Part shown: piece by piece, positions 1-6,248 of the stretch | Numbering within the stretch: the stretch's first letter is position 1 | How the letters are laid out: every line of letters begins with the position of its first letter | Source of the DNA: an uncultured Lachnospiraceae bacterium | Lineage (GTDB): Bacteria > Bacillota > Clostridia > Lachnospirales > Lachnospiraceae | DNA: 7,105 nt | Assembly: GCA_910583815.1 (NCBI GenBank) | Contig: CAJTZB010000130.1 | Span: 1 to 7,105, forward strand | Direction: 5' to 3' | Program-made: the position numbers and the translations under genes | Notes under the pieces: model-generated | What the model was told of the DNA's origin: nothing | Seen by the model: only the letters and a program-made list of their open reading frames with translations | The model's database searches: none

Positions 1-2
1 AA

Positions 3-1022
3 GGGGAAAAGATAGCCGTCTATCACCGGGCTGAGAAAGGTATCAGCGGAAAGAATATTTATGGTGAATCCATACATGCCGAAAATGGAACAGAGAAAAA
101 GCCCATCAGAGGTGTAGGTTTTACCATAGCAGATGATGGTGTGACATATCTTTCCAGAATGAACGGCAAATTTGAATATACAGCCGGGCGTATCACAATT
201 ACCAATATATTGGTGGTACGGGAAGATGTAACTGCTGTTACAGGAAAACTGGAAGTGGATGGTTCCGTATATGTAATTGGCAGTGTATACTCCGGAGGCT
301 GCATTAAGGCGACAGGAGACATTATTGTAGAATATAATGTAGAAGCAGGAAGGCTCATTGCAGGCGGCAATGTCATGATAAAAAGAGGAAGCTGTTCCAA
401 GAATGAATGCTTTATCGAAGCTAAAGGAGAAGTGTCCGGCAGCTTTTTTGAGGCGGCCAATATCAATGCCGACGGAAATATCAAAGCTAACTATATTATG
501 AACAGCATGATAAATACATTGGGAAAGGTTATTGTATCCGGAAGCAAAGGGATGCTGCTTGGAGGCAGGCTTCGTGCAATAAGAGGAGTGGATACGTATA
601 ATCTTGGAAATAAGACCCATATAAAAACGTTTTTGGAAGTCGGAAGGAATGTCCTTTATAATAAACAGCAGGAACAGTTTGCGGGAAGAAGAGAGCGGAT
701 TTTAAGTGAACTGTCCATATTGGAAGAACAATGGAACAGGATTTTACAGAATGCTTCGGCAGGCAAGGAACAGGTAATCCTGCTTATTCAGAAACTGAAT
801 GCTGCCATTGTTACAAAGAACAAAGAACTTGCAGATTTGGATGCGGATATATCAAAGCTTGCCAGTCTGACCGACCAGGAAGTGAAGATGGTTACGGTCA
901 GAGGAAGTGCCTATGAAGGAAGCGTTATTGAAATAAACAATATGAAATATATGCTGCCGGCACAGGTAACGAGAGTTTATTTTAAGCTGAAAGGTAAGAG
1001 TGTTGTTATGGTCAAACTATGA
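3..1022 (+). CDS. FapA-family (DUF342) protein, 5'-truncated by the window edge
   Basis: The frame is open from the first complete codon at position 3 to TGA at 1020-1022, giving 339 visible residues; the start and the N-terminal domain lie upstream. Visible residues 1-46 carry the G.(S/P)GK..(Y/F)GE loop typical of DUF342. Residues about 47-215 are a repetitive Gly/Val/Ile-rich array (V.G.V..GG.IKA.GDI.VE..VEAG...A.GN) that should fold as a right-handed beta-helix, ending in the family signature SGSKGMLLGGRLRA and T(F)LEVG. Residues about 221-286 are charged and heptad-like, predicted coiled coil, followed by a short beta-rich tail. The family is named after flagellar assembly protein A of Vibrio and is also common in Clostridia, where its role is poorly defined. 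No signal peptide or membrane segment is seen in the visible part. It lies 23 nt before a c-di-GMP hydrolase gene and is probably co-transcribed with it. The family call is firm; a flagellar role here is only inference. Confidence 0.88.
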   Translation, partial: GEKIAVYHRAEKGISGKNIYGESIHAENGTEKKPIRGVGFTIADDGVTYLSRMNGKFEYTAGRITITNILVVREDVTAVTGKLEVDGSVYVIGSVYSGGCIKATGDIIVEYNVEAGRLIAGGNVMIKRGSCSKNECFIEAKGEVSGSFFEAANINADGNIKANYIMNSMINTLGKVIVSGSKGMLLGGRLRAIRGVDTYNLGNKTHIKTFLEVGRNVLYNKQQEQFAGRRERILSELSILEEQWNRILQNASAGKEQVILLIQKLNAAIVTKNKELADLDADISKLASLTDQEVKMVTVRGSAYEGSVIEINNMKYMLPAQVTRVYFKLKGKSVVMVKL

Positions 1023-1030
1023 AACAGAAA

Positions 1031-1036
1031 AGGAGG
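1031..1036 (+). promoter_or_regulatory. Ribosome binding site of the HD-GYP gene
   Basis: A perfect AGGAGG lies 9 nt before ATG 1046. It is the strongest Shine-Dalgarno sequence in the window and fixes the start of the HD-GYP gene. It also shows that this gene can be translated independently of the FapA gene 23 nt upstream. Confidence 0.85.
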
Positions 1037-1045
1037 CGATAAGAA

Positions 1046-2143
1046 ATGCCGCGAGATTCCATTTTAATTTTAGAAAATGATGATGCCAACCGTAAAAAGC
1101 TGGTTGAGATATTTCAGGACAAATATAAAATTCTGGAGATTTCAACAGAAAAAGAGGGAATAGAGGTTTTAAGAAAGCATGCTGCTTCGCTTGCGGTTGT
1201 CTTGTTCAATCTTATGATACCGGCAAAAAATAATTTTCAGGTGCTGCAGATGCTGAGTGAGAAAAAGTTTTTGACCCGGATACCGTTTATTATGATTACA
1301 GACGACAAAACGGCGGAATATGAGAAAAAAGGCTATAAATATGGCATTGTAAGCTATATTAGGCAGCCGTTCCATCCGGATGTAATAAAACAGCTGGTGG
1401 ATAACGTAATTGAAGTATTCCAATATAAAACACAGCTTGAGGCCACAGTAAAAACTCAGACGGAAAAGCTCAAAAAGCAGAATGAAATGCTGAAGCTGAT
1501 GGCAGAGAAGCAAAAGCATATGAATGAGGTTCTGGTGGGTTCCTTAAGCAATGTTGTAGAGTTCAGGAACTTGGAGTCGGAGCAGCATATGAAAAGGATT
1601 CAGGCATTTTCCATCTGTCTTGGAAGAAGCATTATGAAACTGTATCCGGAATATGGGCTTACAGAAGAAAAGCTGGAGGTCATTGGGTGGGCGTCCCTGC
1701 TGCATGATATTGGGAAGATAGTAATTCCCGACAACATCATATTAAAGGCCGGGAAGCTGACAGAGGACGAATATGAAATCATAAAGTCCCATACGACAAA
1801 AGGTGCAGAAATTATAGAAAAGCTGATTCATCTGGATGATAAGGAATTTTATGACTATATTTATGATATAGCCAGGCATCATCATGAAAAATATGACGGA
1901 AACGGCTATCCGGACGGCCTAAGAGGAGAGGCAATCAGCATCGCGGCACAGATTGTTTCTCTGGTAGATGTGTATGACGCCCTTACTTCCAGAAGAGTTT
2001 ATAAGGCGGCATACACGACAGATAAGGCTTTTCAGATGATTATCAATGGGCAGAGCGGCGTCTTTTCTCCTAAACTGTTAAAAGCCTTTACGGAAGCAAG
2101 GGAAGAGTTTGAAGTTATTGTAAAGAAATATTGTGATGAATAA
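1046..2143 (+). CDS. Degenerate receiver domain fused to HD-GYP cyclic di-GMP phosphodiesterase
   Basis: 365 residues, cytoplasmic, with no membrane segment. Residues about 4-122 form a CheY-like receiver fold (ILILE at the N-terminus, LFNLMIP, FIMITDD, YIRQPF). The phospho-accepting Asp is Asn55, the conserved Lys before Pro-Phe is Gln107, and the N-terminal acidic pair is Glu10-Asn11. Only Thr85 looks canonical, so phosphorylation is unlikely. Residues about 125-165 are a Lys/Glu/Gln-rich coiled coil. The HD-GYP domain follows with the expected ligands: Glu177 and His181 (ESEQH), His220-Asp221 with Lys224 (HDIGK), His249, His279-His280, GNGYPDG, and Asp308 in VDVYDALTSRRVYK. The family hydrolyses c-di-GMP to pGpG or GMP at a two- or three-metal centre. 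Enzymatic activity is therefore likely, and control probably comes from protein contact or dimerisation rather than a sensor kinase. It follows the FapA gene by 23 nt and precedes gdpP by 79 nt. Confidence 0.93.
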   Translation: MPRDSILILENDDANRKKLVEIFQDKYKILEISTEKEGIEVLRKHAASLAVVLFNLMIPAKNNFQVLQMLSEKKFLTRIPFIMITDDKTAEYEKKGYKYGIVSYIRQPFHPDVIKQLVDNVIEVFQYKTQLEATVKTQTEKLKKQNEMLKLMAEKQKHMNEVLVGSLSNVVEFRNLESEQHMKRIQAFSICLGRSIMKLYPEYGLTEEKLEVIGWASLLHDIGKIVIPDNIILKAGKLTEDEYEIIKSHTTKGAEIIEKLIHLDDKEFYDYIYDIARHHHEKYDGNGYPDGLRGEAISIAAQIVSLVDVYDALTSRRVYKAAYTTDKAFQMIINGQSGVFSPKLLKAFTEAREEFEVIVKKYCDE

Positions 2144-2152
2144 AAATCGTGC

Positions 2153-2198
2153 TGCATTATCCGGCAGAGAACTTTGAAACAGCAGTCGCTGTAATGCA
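2153..2198 (+). repeat. Interrupted inverted repeat between the HD-GYP gene and gdpP
   Basis: TGCATTA (2153-2159) is matched by TAATGCA (2192-2198), with one more G-U pair inside. Between them lies a small perfect hairpin, ACAGC-AGTC-GCTGT (2179-2192), which shares its last base with the outer arm. No T-run follows, so this is not a rho-independent terminator. It could be an RNA structure in the operon transcript or an operator, or chance. The rest of the 79-nt gap holds no convincing -35/-10 pair. Confidence 0.25.
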
Positions 2199-2212
2199 AA
2201 TGTTTTCGGAAT

Positions 2213-2216
2213 GGAG
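2213..2216 (+). promoter_or_regulatory. Ribosome binding site that favours gdpP start at 2223
   Basis: GGAG lies 6 nt before ATG 2223. The other in-frame ATG, at 2211, has only CGGA directly abutting it and no properly spaced Shine-Dalgarno. The downstream ATG is therefore preferred; the choice changes the protein by four residues. Confidence 0.55.
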
Positions 2217-2222
2217 ATTGGA

Positions 2223-4283
2223 ATGAAAAGAGAAAAAATCAGGCTGAAACTGACAGGTGCATTAAAGGGTTATCTTCAATGGCCTCTTTACTTAACGGCA
2301 TTGCTTTTGTGCATGGTACTGAGCATTTATATCGTAAACAGGACCGCAGCGCTTATTATGCTCTGTTATACTGCTGTTTATTTTCTGATTGTGCTGCTTT
2401 TGTTTGTCTTTAAGCGAGCTTACATTATGGGAGAGCTTGTACGTTTTGCTGTGGATTATGGGCAGGTGCAGCATGCATTTTTAAAAGAGCTGGACATCCC
2501 ATATGGAATCCTTGATATGGAAGGCCATTTGATCTGGGCAAATGATGAGCTGAGAGACATTATTGGGTCTGATAAGGCGGCAAGACGTTCTGTAAAAGAG
2601 GTATTTCAGGACTTTTCTCTGGAGACGCTCCCGACCATAGAAGAGGACGTGACGCTTTCGATTGTGCATGGCAGAAGAAACTACCGTGCAAAACTCCGCC
2701 TGCTTGATATGGACGAATATCAGGAGGATGCGCTCTGGGAGGCAGAAGCTGAAGGACAGCCTACTTCCAATATGCTGATGGCAGTCTATCTTTATGATGA
2801 GACCGAAATTATCTCTTTGAAAAAAGAGAATGCAGAAGAAAGAATGATTGTTGGATTGCTTTATATCGACAATTATGAAGAGGCATTTGAAGGTGCAGAT
2901 GAGGTGCGGCGTTCGCTTGTTACGGCATGGGTGGAGCGCGAAATCAACAAGTATATGTCGAGCATCGATGCAATTTTAAAGAAGCTGGAAAAGGACAAAT
3001 ATATTTTTGTATTTAAGCAAAAATATCTGAATGTTATAGAGACAAACCGTTTTTCCATTTTGGAGGAAATCCGTAACCTGAATATTTATGAGCTTTCCGT
3101 TACAATTTCTATTGGCATTGGCGTCGGCGCTCCAACCTATACAAAGAGCTATGAACTTGCACGTTCCGCAATGGATTTGGCACTTGGACGCGGCGGTGAT
3201 CAGGCAGTTGTCAAAGATGGAGAGAAGATTTCCTATTATGGCGGAAAGAGCGTCCAGATGGAAAAGAATACGCGTGTCAAAGCAAGAGTTAAGGCACATG
3301 CATTGAAAGAATATATTGAAAACAGGGAACGTGTCGTAATTATGGGACATTCCCTTGCAGATATTGATGCGCTTGGTGCGGCAGTCGGTGTGTACCGTGT
3401 TGCAAAAACATTGGAGAAAAAGGCGCATATTGTTCTTTCTGATGTGATTGGCTCTATTCGGCCCATGCTGGAACGCTTTCAGAACAATCCGGAATATGAA
3501 GAGGATATGTTTTTGACTGGGGCAAAGGCGCAGGGGCTTGTGGATGATAATACACTGCTTGTAGTTGTGGATGTCAACCGTCCGAATTATACGGACTGTA
3601 AGGAACTGCTTGGCCTGACAAAGACGATTGTAATTTTGGACCATCACAGGCAGACAGGAGAGGCAATTGAAAATGCAGTGCTTTCCTATATTGAACCATA
3701 TGCATCCTCCACTTGTGAAATGGTAGCCGAAATCCTGCAGTATATTGGTGAGGGCTTTAAATTAAAGCCTCTGGAAGCAGATGCAATGTATGCAGGAGTT
3801 ATGATTGATACAAATAATTTCTTGACAAAGACCGGAGTGCGTACATTTGAGGCAGCTGCTTACCTAAGAAGAAACGGTGCGGATGTTACAAAAATCCGTA
3901 AGCTGTTCCGTACCAACTTTGCGGAATATCAGGCAAAAGCAGAAGCAATCTCATCTTCTGAAGTTTTTATGGAGTATTATATATTTGCAGTTTCGGAAAG
4001 CAAAGGACTAGAAAGCCCGACAGTCGTTGCGGCACAGACAGCAAATGACCTGCTTGATATCGACAATATTAAAGCATCGTTTGTTTTTACGGAATTCAAT
4101 GATAAGATTTATGTCAGTGCTCGTTCCATTGATGAATTGAATGTGCAGGTAGTGATGGAGAAAATCGGCGGCGGTGGGCATATGAGTGCTGCCGGTACAC
4201 AGTTTGAAGATTGTGCCATAGAAGAAGCAATGGAGCGTGTGAAGGCAGTTTTACGTGAGATGACGGAGAAAGGGGAAATTTAG
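2223..4283 (+). CDS. gdpP: GdpP (YybT-type) membrane-bound cyclic di-AMP phosphodiesterase
   Basis: 686 residues from ATG 2223 (690 from ATG 2211), slightly longer than the roughly 660 usual for the family. The order is classic GdpP: two N-terminal membrane helices (about 21-38 and 41-64), a PAS-like sensor (about 76-200), a degenerate GGDEF domain (about 205-345), then DHH and DHHA1 catalytic domains. In the GGDEF loop the motif reads EKDKY (256-260), so cyclase activity is not expected. The DHH metal ligands are present: His376, Asp380 and Asp382 in GHSLADIDALG, Asp450, DHH at 473-475 and Asp529. DHHA1 carries GGGGH at 649-653. Known GdpP enzymes hydrolyse c-di-AMP to pApA and affect potassium balance, wall stress and beta-lactam tolerance; their PAS can bind haem. 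An acidic stretch near 168-178 may account for the extra length. The gene ends 1 nt before rplI, the usual Firmicutes arrangement. No inactivating lesion is seen. Confidence 0.96.
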   Translation: MKREKIRLKLTGALKGYLQWPLYLTALLLCMVLSIYIVNRTAALIMLCYTAVYFLIVLLLFVFKRAYIMGELVRFAVDYGQVQHAFLKELDIPYGILDMEGHLIWANDELRDIIGSDKAARRSVKEVFQDFSLETLPTIEEDVTLSIVHGRRNYRAKLRLLDMDEYQEDALWEAEAEGQPTSNMLMAVYLYDETEIISLKKENAEERMIVGLLYIDNYEEAFEGADEVRRSLVTAWVEREINKYMSSIDAILKKLEKDKYIFVFKQKYLNVIETNRFSILEEIRNLNIYELSVTISIGIGVGAPTYTKSYELARSAMDLALGRGGDQAVVKDGEKISYYGGKSVQMEKNTRVKARVKAHALKEYIENRERVVIMGHSLADIDALGAAVGVYRVAKTLEKKAHIVLSDVIGSIRPMLERFQNNPEYEEDMFLTGAKAQGLVDDNTLLVVVDVNRPNYTDCKELLGLTKTIVILDHHRQTGEAIENAVLSYIEPYASSTCEMVAEILQYIGEGFKLKPLEADAMYAGVMIDTNNFLTKTGVRTFEAAAYLRRNGADVTKIRKLFRTNFAEYQAKAEAISSSEVFMEYYIFAVSESKGLESPTVVAAQTANDLLDIDNIKASFVFTEFNDKIYVSARSIDELNVQVVMEKIGGGGHMSAAGTQFEDCAIEEAMERVKAVLREMTEKGEI
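4269..4275 (+). promoter_or_regulatory. rplI ribosome binding site embedded in the gdpP 3' end
   Basis: AAAGGGG ends 9 nt before the rplI ATG and is read as part of the last gdpP codons (Glu-Lys-Gly-Glu-Ile-stop). Together with the 1-nt intergenic gap this suggests that ribosomes finishing gdpP re-initiate on rplI. Confidence 0.6.
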
Positions 4284-4284
4284 T

Positions 4285-4731
4285 ATGGAAGTTATTTTAT
4301 TAGAAGATGTAAAAAGCTTAGGGAAAAAGGGAGACATCGTTAAAGTAAGCGACGGTTATGCCAGAAACTTTATTTTGCCAAAGAAGCTTGGTGTGGAGAA
4401 AACGGCAAAAAGCCTAAATGAATTAAAACAGCAGAAGGCGGCGGAGGAAAAACGCCAGCAGGCAATTTTTGAAGAAGCAAAAGCACTTGCTGCGCAGATT
4501 GAGGCAGGCAGTATTATGCTGAAAATGAAGGGCGGTGAGGGCGGACGTACCTTTGGCTCCGTTTCTACAAAAGAAATTACGAGCGCAATCAAGGAACAGC
4601 TAAAGTTGGAAGTGGATAAGAAAAAACTTCAGCTTGCAGAGCCAATCCGTAATTTTGGCACTTACCATGTGCCGGTTCGCCTGCATCCGAAAGTAACGGC
4701 AGAAGTTACAGTTAAAGTAGAGGAAGCATAA
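4285..4731 (+). CDS. rplI: 50S ribosomal protein L9
   Basis: 148 residues, the normal family length. The N-terminal rRNA-binding domain carries the L9 signature GDIVKVSDGYARNFILP (16-32). A long charged helix (about 41-74, rich in Ala, Lys, Glu and Gln) joins it to the C-terminal domain, which has GGRTFGSVS (86-94) and ends in a Val-rich strand. L9 binds the L1-stalk base of 23S rRNA and helps limit frameshifting and maintain translation fidelity. The start codon lies 1 nt after the gdpP stop. Its ribosome binding site, AAAGGGG at 4269-4275 with 9 nt spacing, lies inside the last gdpP codons, so translation of the two genes is probably coupled. dnaB follows in the same direction with no terminator between them. 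Confidence 0.98.
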   Translation: MEVILLEDVKSLGKKGDIVKVSDGYARNFILPKKLGVEKTAKSLNELKQQKAAEEKRQQAIFEEAKALAAQIEAGSIMLKMKGGEGGRTFGSVSTKEITSAIKEQLKLEVDKKKLQLAEPIRNFGTYHVPVRLHPKVTAEVTVKVEEA

Positions 4732-4756
4732 GAACAGTCAGAGAATGGGGAAAGTC

Positions 4757-6100
4757 ATGGAAGAGGCTCTCATTAAGAAAGTACAACCGCATAGCAAAGA
4801 AGCAGAACAGTCGGTAATCGGTTCCATGATTATGGATAAAGAAGCAATTGTTGTAGCATCCGAAAGCCTGAAGCCGGATGATTTTTATATCCGTCAGTAT
4901 GGCGTCCTGTTTGAAGCCATGATAGAGCTTTATAATGAGGGACGTCCGTCTGACCTCATTACGATTCTGGATAAACTGAAGGAGAAGGATGTTTCACCTG
5001 AAGTCTGTGGCATGGAATTTATCCGCGACGTGACCGATGCGGTTCCGACATCTGCAAATATAAAATATTACGCTGATATTGTGGCAGAAAAGGCGCTCTC
5101 CAGACGTTTGATTAAGATTACAGAAACGATTGCAAATACTTGTTATTTGGACAAGGAGCGTATTGATACGGTGCTGGAGGAGACCGAAAAACAGGTATTT
5201 GGTATTATCCAGAACCGTGGCAGCGGAGATTATGAGGATATTAAAGATGTTGTATTCCGGACGCTCCGTAATATTGAAGCAGCGGCAAAAAGCAAGGGGC
5301 GTATTACAGGAATTGCGACAGGGTTTAGAGACCTTGACTATAAAACTGCAGGGTTCCAACGTTCTGACCTGATTCTGATTGCTGCAAGGCCGTCAATGGG
5401 AAAGTCGGCGCTTGTTTTGAACCTTGCGGAGTACGTTGCAGTTCGTTCGCATATTACAACGGCATTGTTCAGTCTGGAGATGTCCAAGGAACAGCTGATT
5501 AACCGTATGCTTGCAATGAATTCCAAAGTAGACTCCCAAAATATCCGAACCGGCGACCTAAAAGATGAGGAATGGGCCAATCTGATGGAAAGTGCCAGAA
5601 ATATCGGAGAATCCGGCTTGATTATAGATGATACGCCTGGTATTTCGATTTCAGAGCTTCGTTCCAAATGCCGTAAGCTGAAGCTTGAAAAAAAGCTGGG
5701 GCTTGTAATTATTGACTATCTGCAGCTGATGAGCGGAGGAGGGCGCTCCGAGTCCAGACAGCAGGAGGTTTCGGAGATTTCTCGTTCTTTGAAAGCGCTG
5801 GCAAGGGAAATCAACTGTCCGGTCATTGCATTATCTCAGCTAAGCCGTGCAGTGGAACAGCGGCCTGATAAACGTCCGATGCTTTCTGATTTGCGTGAAT
5901 CCGGTGCAATCGAGCAGGATGCCGATATGGTCATATTTATTTACCGTGACGAGTATTACAACAGAGATACGGAGGAGCCGGGCGTTGCCGAGCTGATTAT
6001 CGGTAAGCAGAGAAATGGCCCAACTGGAACTGTGAAATTAAAATGGATGGGACAGATTCAGAAATTTGGGAATTTGGAGCAGTCTGAACAAAGATATTAA
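4757..6100 (+). CDS. dnaB: Replicative DNA helicase DnaB (DnaC of Bacillus)
   Basis: 447 residues from ATG 4757, or 451 from in-frame ATG 4745. The later start is preferred because GGGG (4747-4750) lies 6 nt before it and because MEEALIKK...EAEQSVIGSM is a typical N-terminus, while ATG 4745 has no clear Shine-Dalgarno. The evidence for the start is moderate. Residues about 11-115 are the helical N-terminal domain that binds primase and forms the hexamer collar. A linker leads to the RecA-fold motor: Walker A ARPSMGKS (210-217, Ser replacing the commoner Thr), FSLEMS with the likely catalytic Glu241, Walker B LVIIDYLQL with Asp320, the SQLSR...SDLRESGAIEQDAD block (360-390), and KQRNGPTG (417-424) carrying the Lys/Arg finger. 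It unwinds DNA ahead of the replisome as an ATP-driven hexamer. No intein or insertion is present. It is the last gene before a terminator-like hairpin. Confidence 0.97.
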   Translation: MEEALIKKVQPHSKEAEQSVIGSMIMDKEAIVVASESLKPDDFYIRQYGVLFEAMIELYNEGRPSDLITILDKLKEKDVSPEVCGMEFIRDVTDAVPTSANIKYYADIVAEKALSRRLIKITETIANTCYLDKERIDTVLEETEKQVFGIIQNRGSGDYEDIKDVVFRTLRNIEAAAKSKGRITGIATGFRDLDYKTAGFQRSDLILIAARPSMGKSALVLNLAEYVAVRSHITTALFSLEMSKEQLINRMLAMNSKVDSQNIRTGDLKDEEWANLMESARNIGESGLIIDDTPGISISELRSKCRKLKLEKKLGLVIIDYLQLMSGGGRSESRQQEVSEISRSLKALAREINCPVIALSQLSRAVEQRPDKRPMLSDLRESGAIEQDADMVIFIYRDEYYNRDTEEPGVAELIIGKQRNGPTGTVKLKWMGQIQKFGNLEQSEQRY

Positions 6101-6111
6101 ATAAAAGATTG

Positions 6112-6124
6112 GCGAAAGTTTCGC
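6112..6124. repeat. 13-nt perfect palindrome just after dnaB
   Basis: GCGAAA-G-TTTCGC is a perfect inverted repeat around a single base, starting 11 nt after the dnaB stop and ending 6 nt before the terminator stem. As RNA it would form only a short 4-5 bp hairpin. As DNA it could be a small dimer-binding site. No second copy was noticed elsewhere in the window. Confidence 0.35.
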
Positions 6125-6130
6125 TAAAGG

Positions 6131-6168
6131 GCAGGCTTGTCTGAAAAGGCAGGACTGCTTCTTTTTTT
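6131..6168 (+). terminator. Rho-independent terminator after dnaB
   Basis: The stem pairs 6131-6141 with 6148-6158 around a TGAAAA loop. It has four Watson-Crick pairs (GCAG/CTGC), one G-A mismatch, then six more pairs of which two are G-U. TTC and seven T follow directly. It should end the operon transcript after dnaB. The mismatch and wobbles make it weaker than the terminator at 7026-7059. Confidence 0.75.
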
Positions 6169-6203
6169 GTCGATGAAAAATGGAAAATTTTATCTGTTTT
6201 GTC

Positions 6204-6235
6204 TTGTGGACAGGCATAATCTTCGGTATCATTAT
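6204..6235 (+). promoter_or_regulatory. Candidate sigma-A promoter for the MerR-like gene
   Basis: Two overlapping readings exist, both with a 17-bp spacer: TGGACA (6207-6212) with CATTAT (6230-6235), or TTGTGG (6204-6209) with TATCAT (6227-6232). Either would start RNA at about 6239-6243. The position just after a terminator and before the only downstream gene supports it. If correct, the ATG at 6180 cannot be the start of that gene, and ATG 6249 would be almost leaderless. Confidence 0.45.
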
Positions 6236-6248
6236 AGATGGAGACAGT

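Noticed and set aside
59..484. A 141-codon minus-strand open frame opposite the FapA-family gene
   Set aside because: It is the shadow of a repetitive beta-helix coding sequence; the Ser/Pro/Thr-rich product is low in complexity and the plus frame has clear family motifs.
141..1022. GTG 141 as the start of the FapA-family gene
   Set aside because: The same frame is open back to position 3 and encodes conserved DUF342 residues there, so the gene begins upstream of the window.
2174..2202. TTGAAA as a -35 box for a gdpP promoter
   Set aside because: No acceptable -10 box lies 16-18 bp downstream; the TAATGC-like sequences are only 10-12 bp away.
2976..3647. A 223-codon open frame on the minus strand inside gdpP
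   Set aside because: It lies wholly within the well-conserved gdpP coding region, its Cys/Asn/His-rich translation resembles no family I know, and it has no ribosome binding site or context.
6180..6248. N-terminal extension of the MerR-like protein from ATG 6180 (a hydrophobic MENFICFVLWTGIIFGII segment)
   Set aside because: It looks like a membrane segment, but ATG 6180 has no ribosome binding site, the stretch overlaps the candidate promoter and it directly abuts the dnaB terminator.
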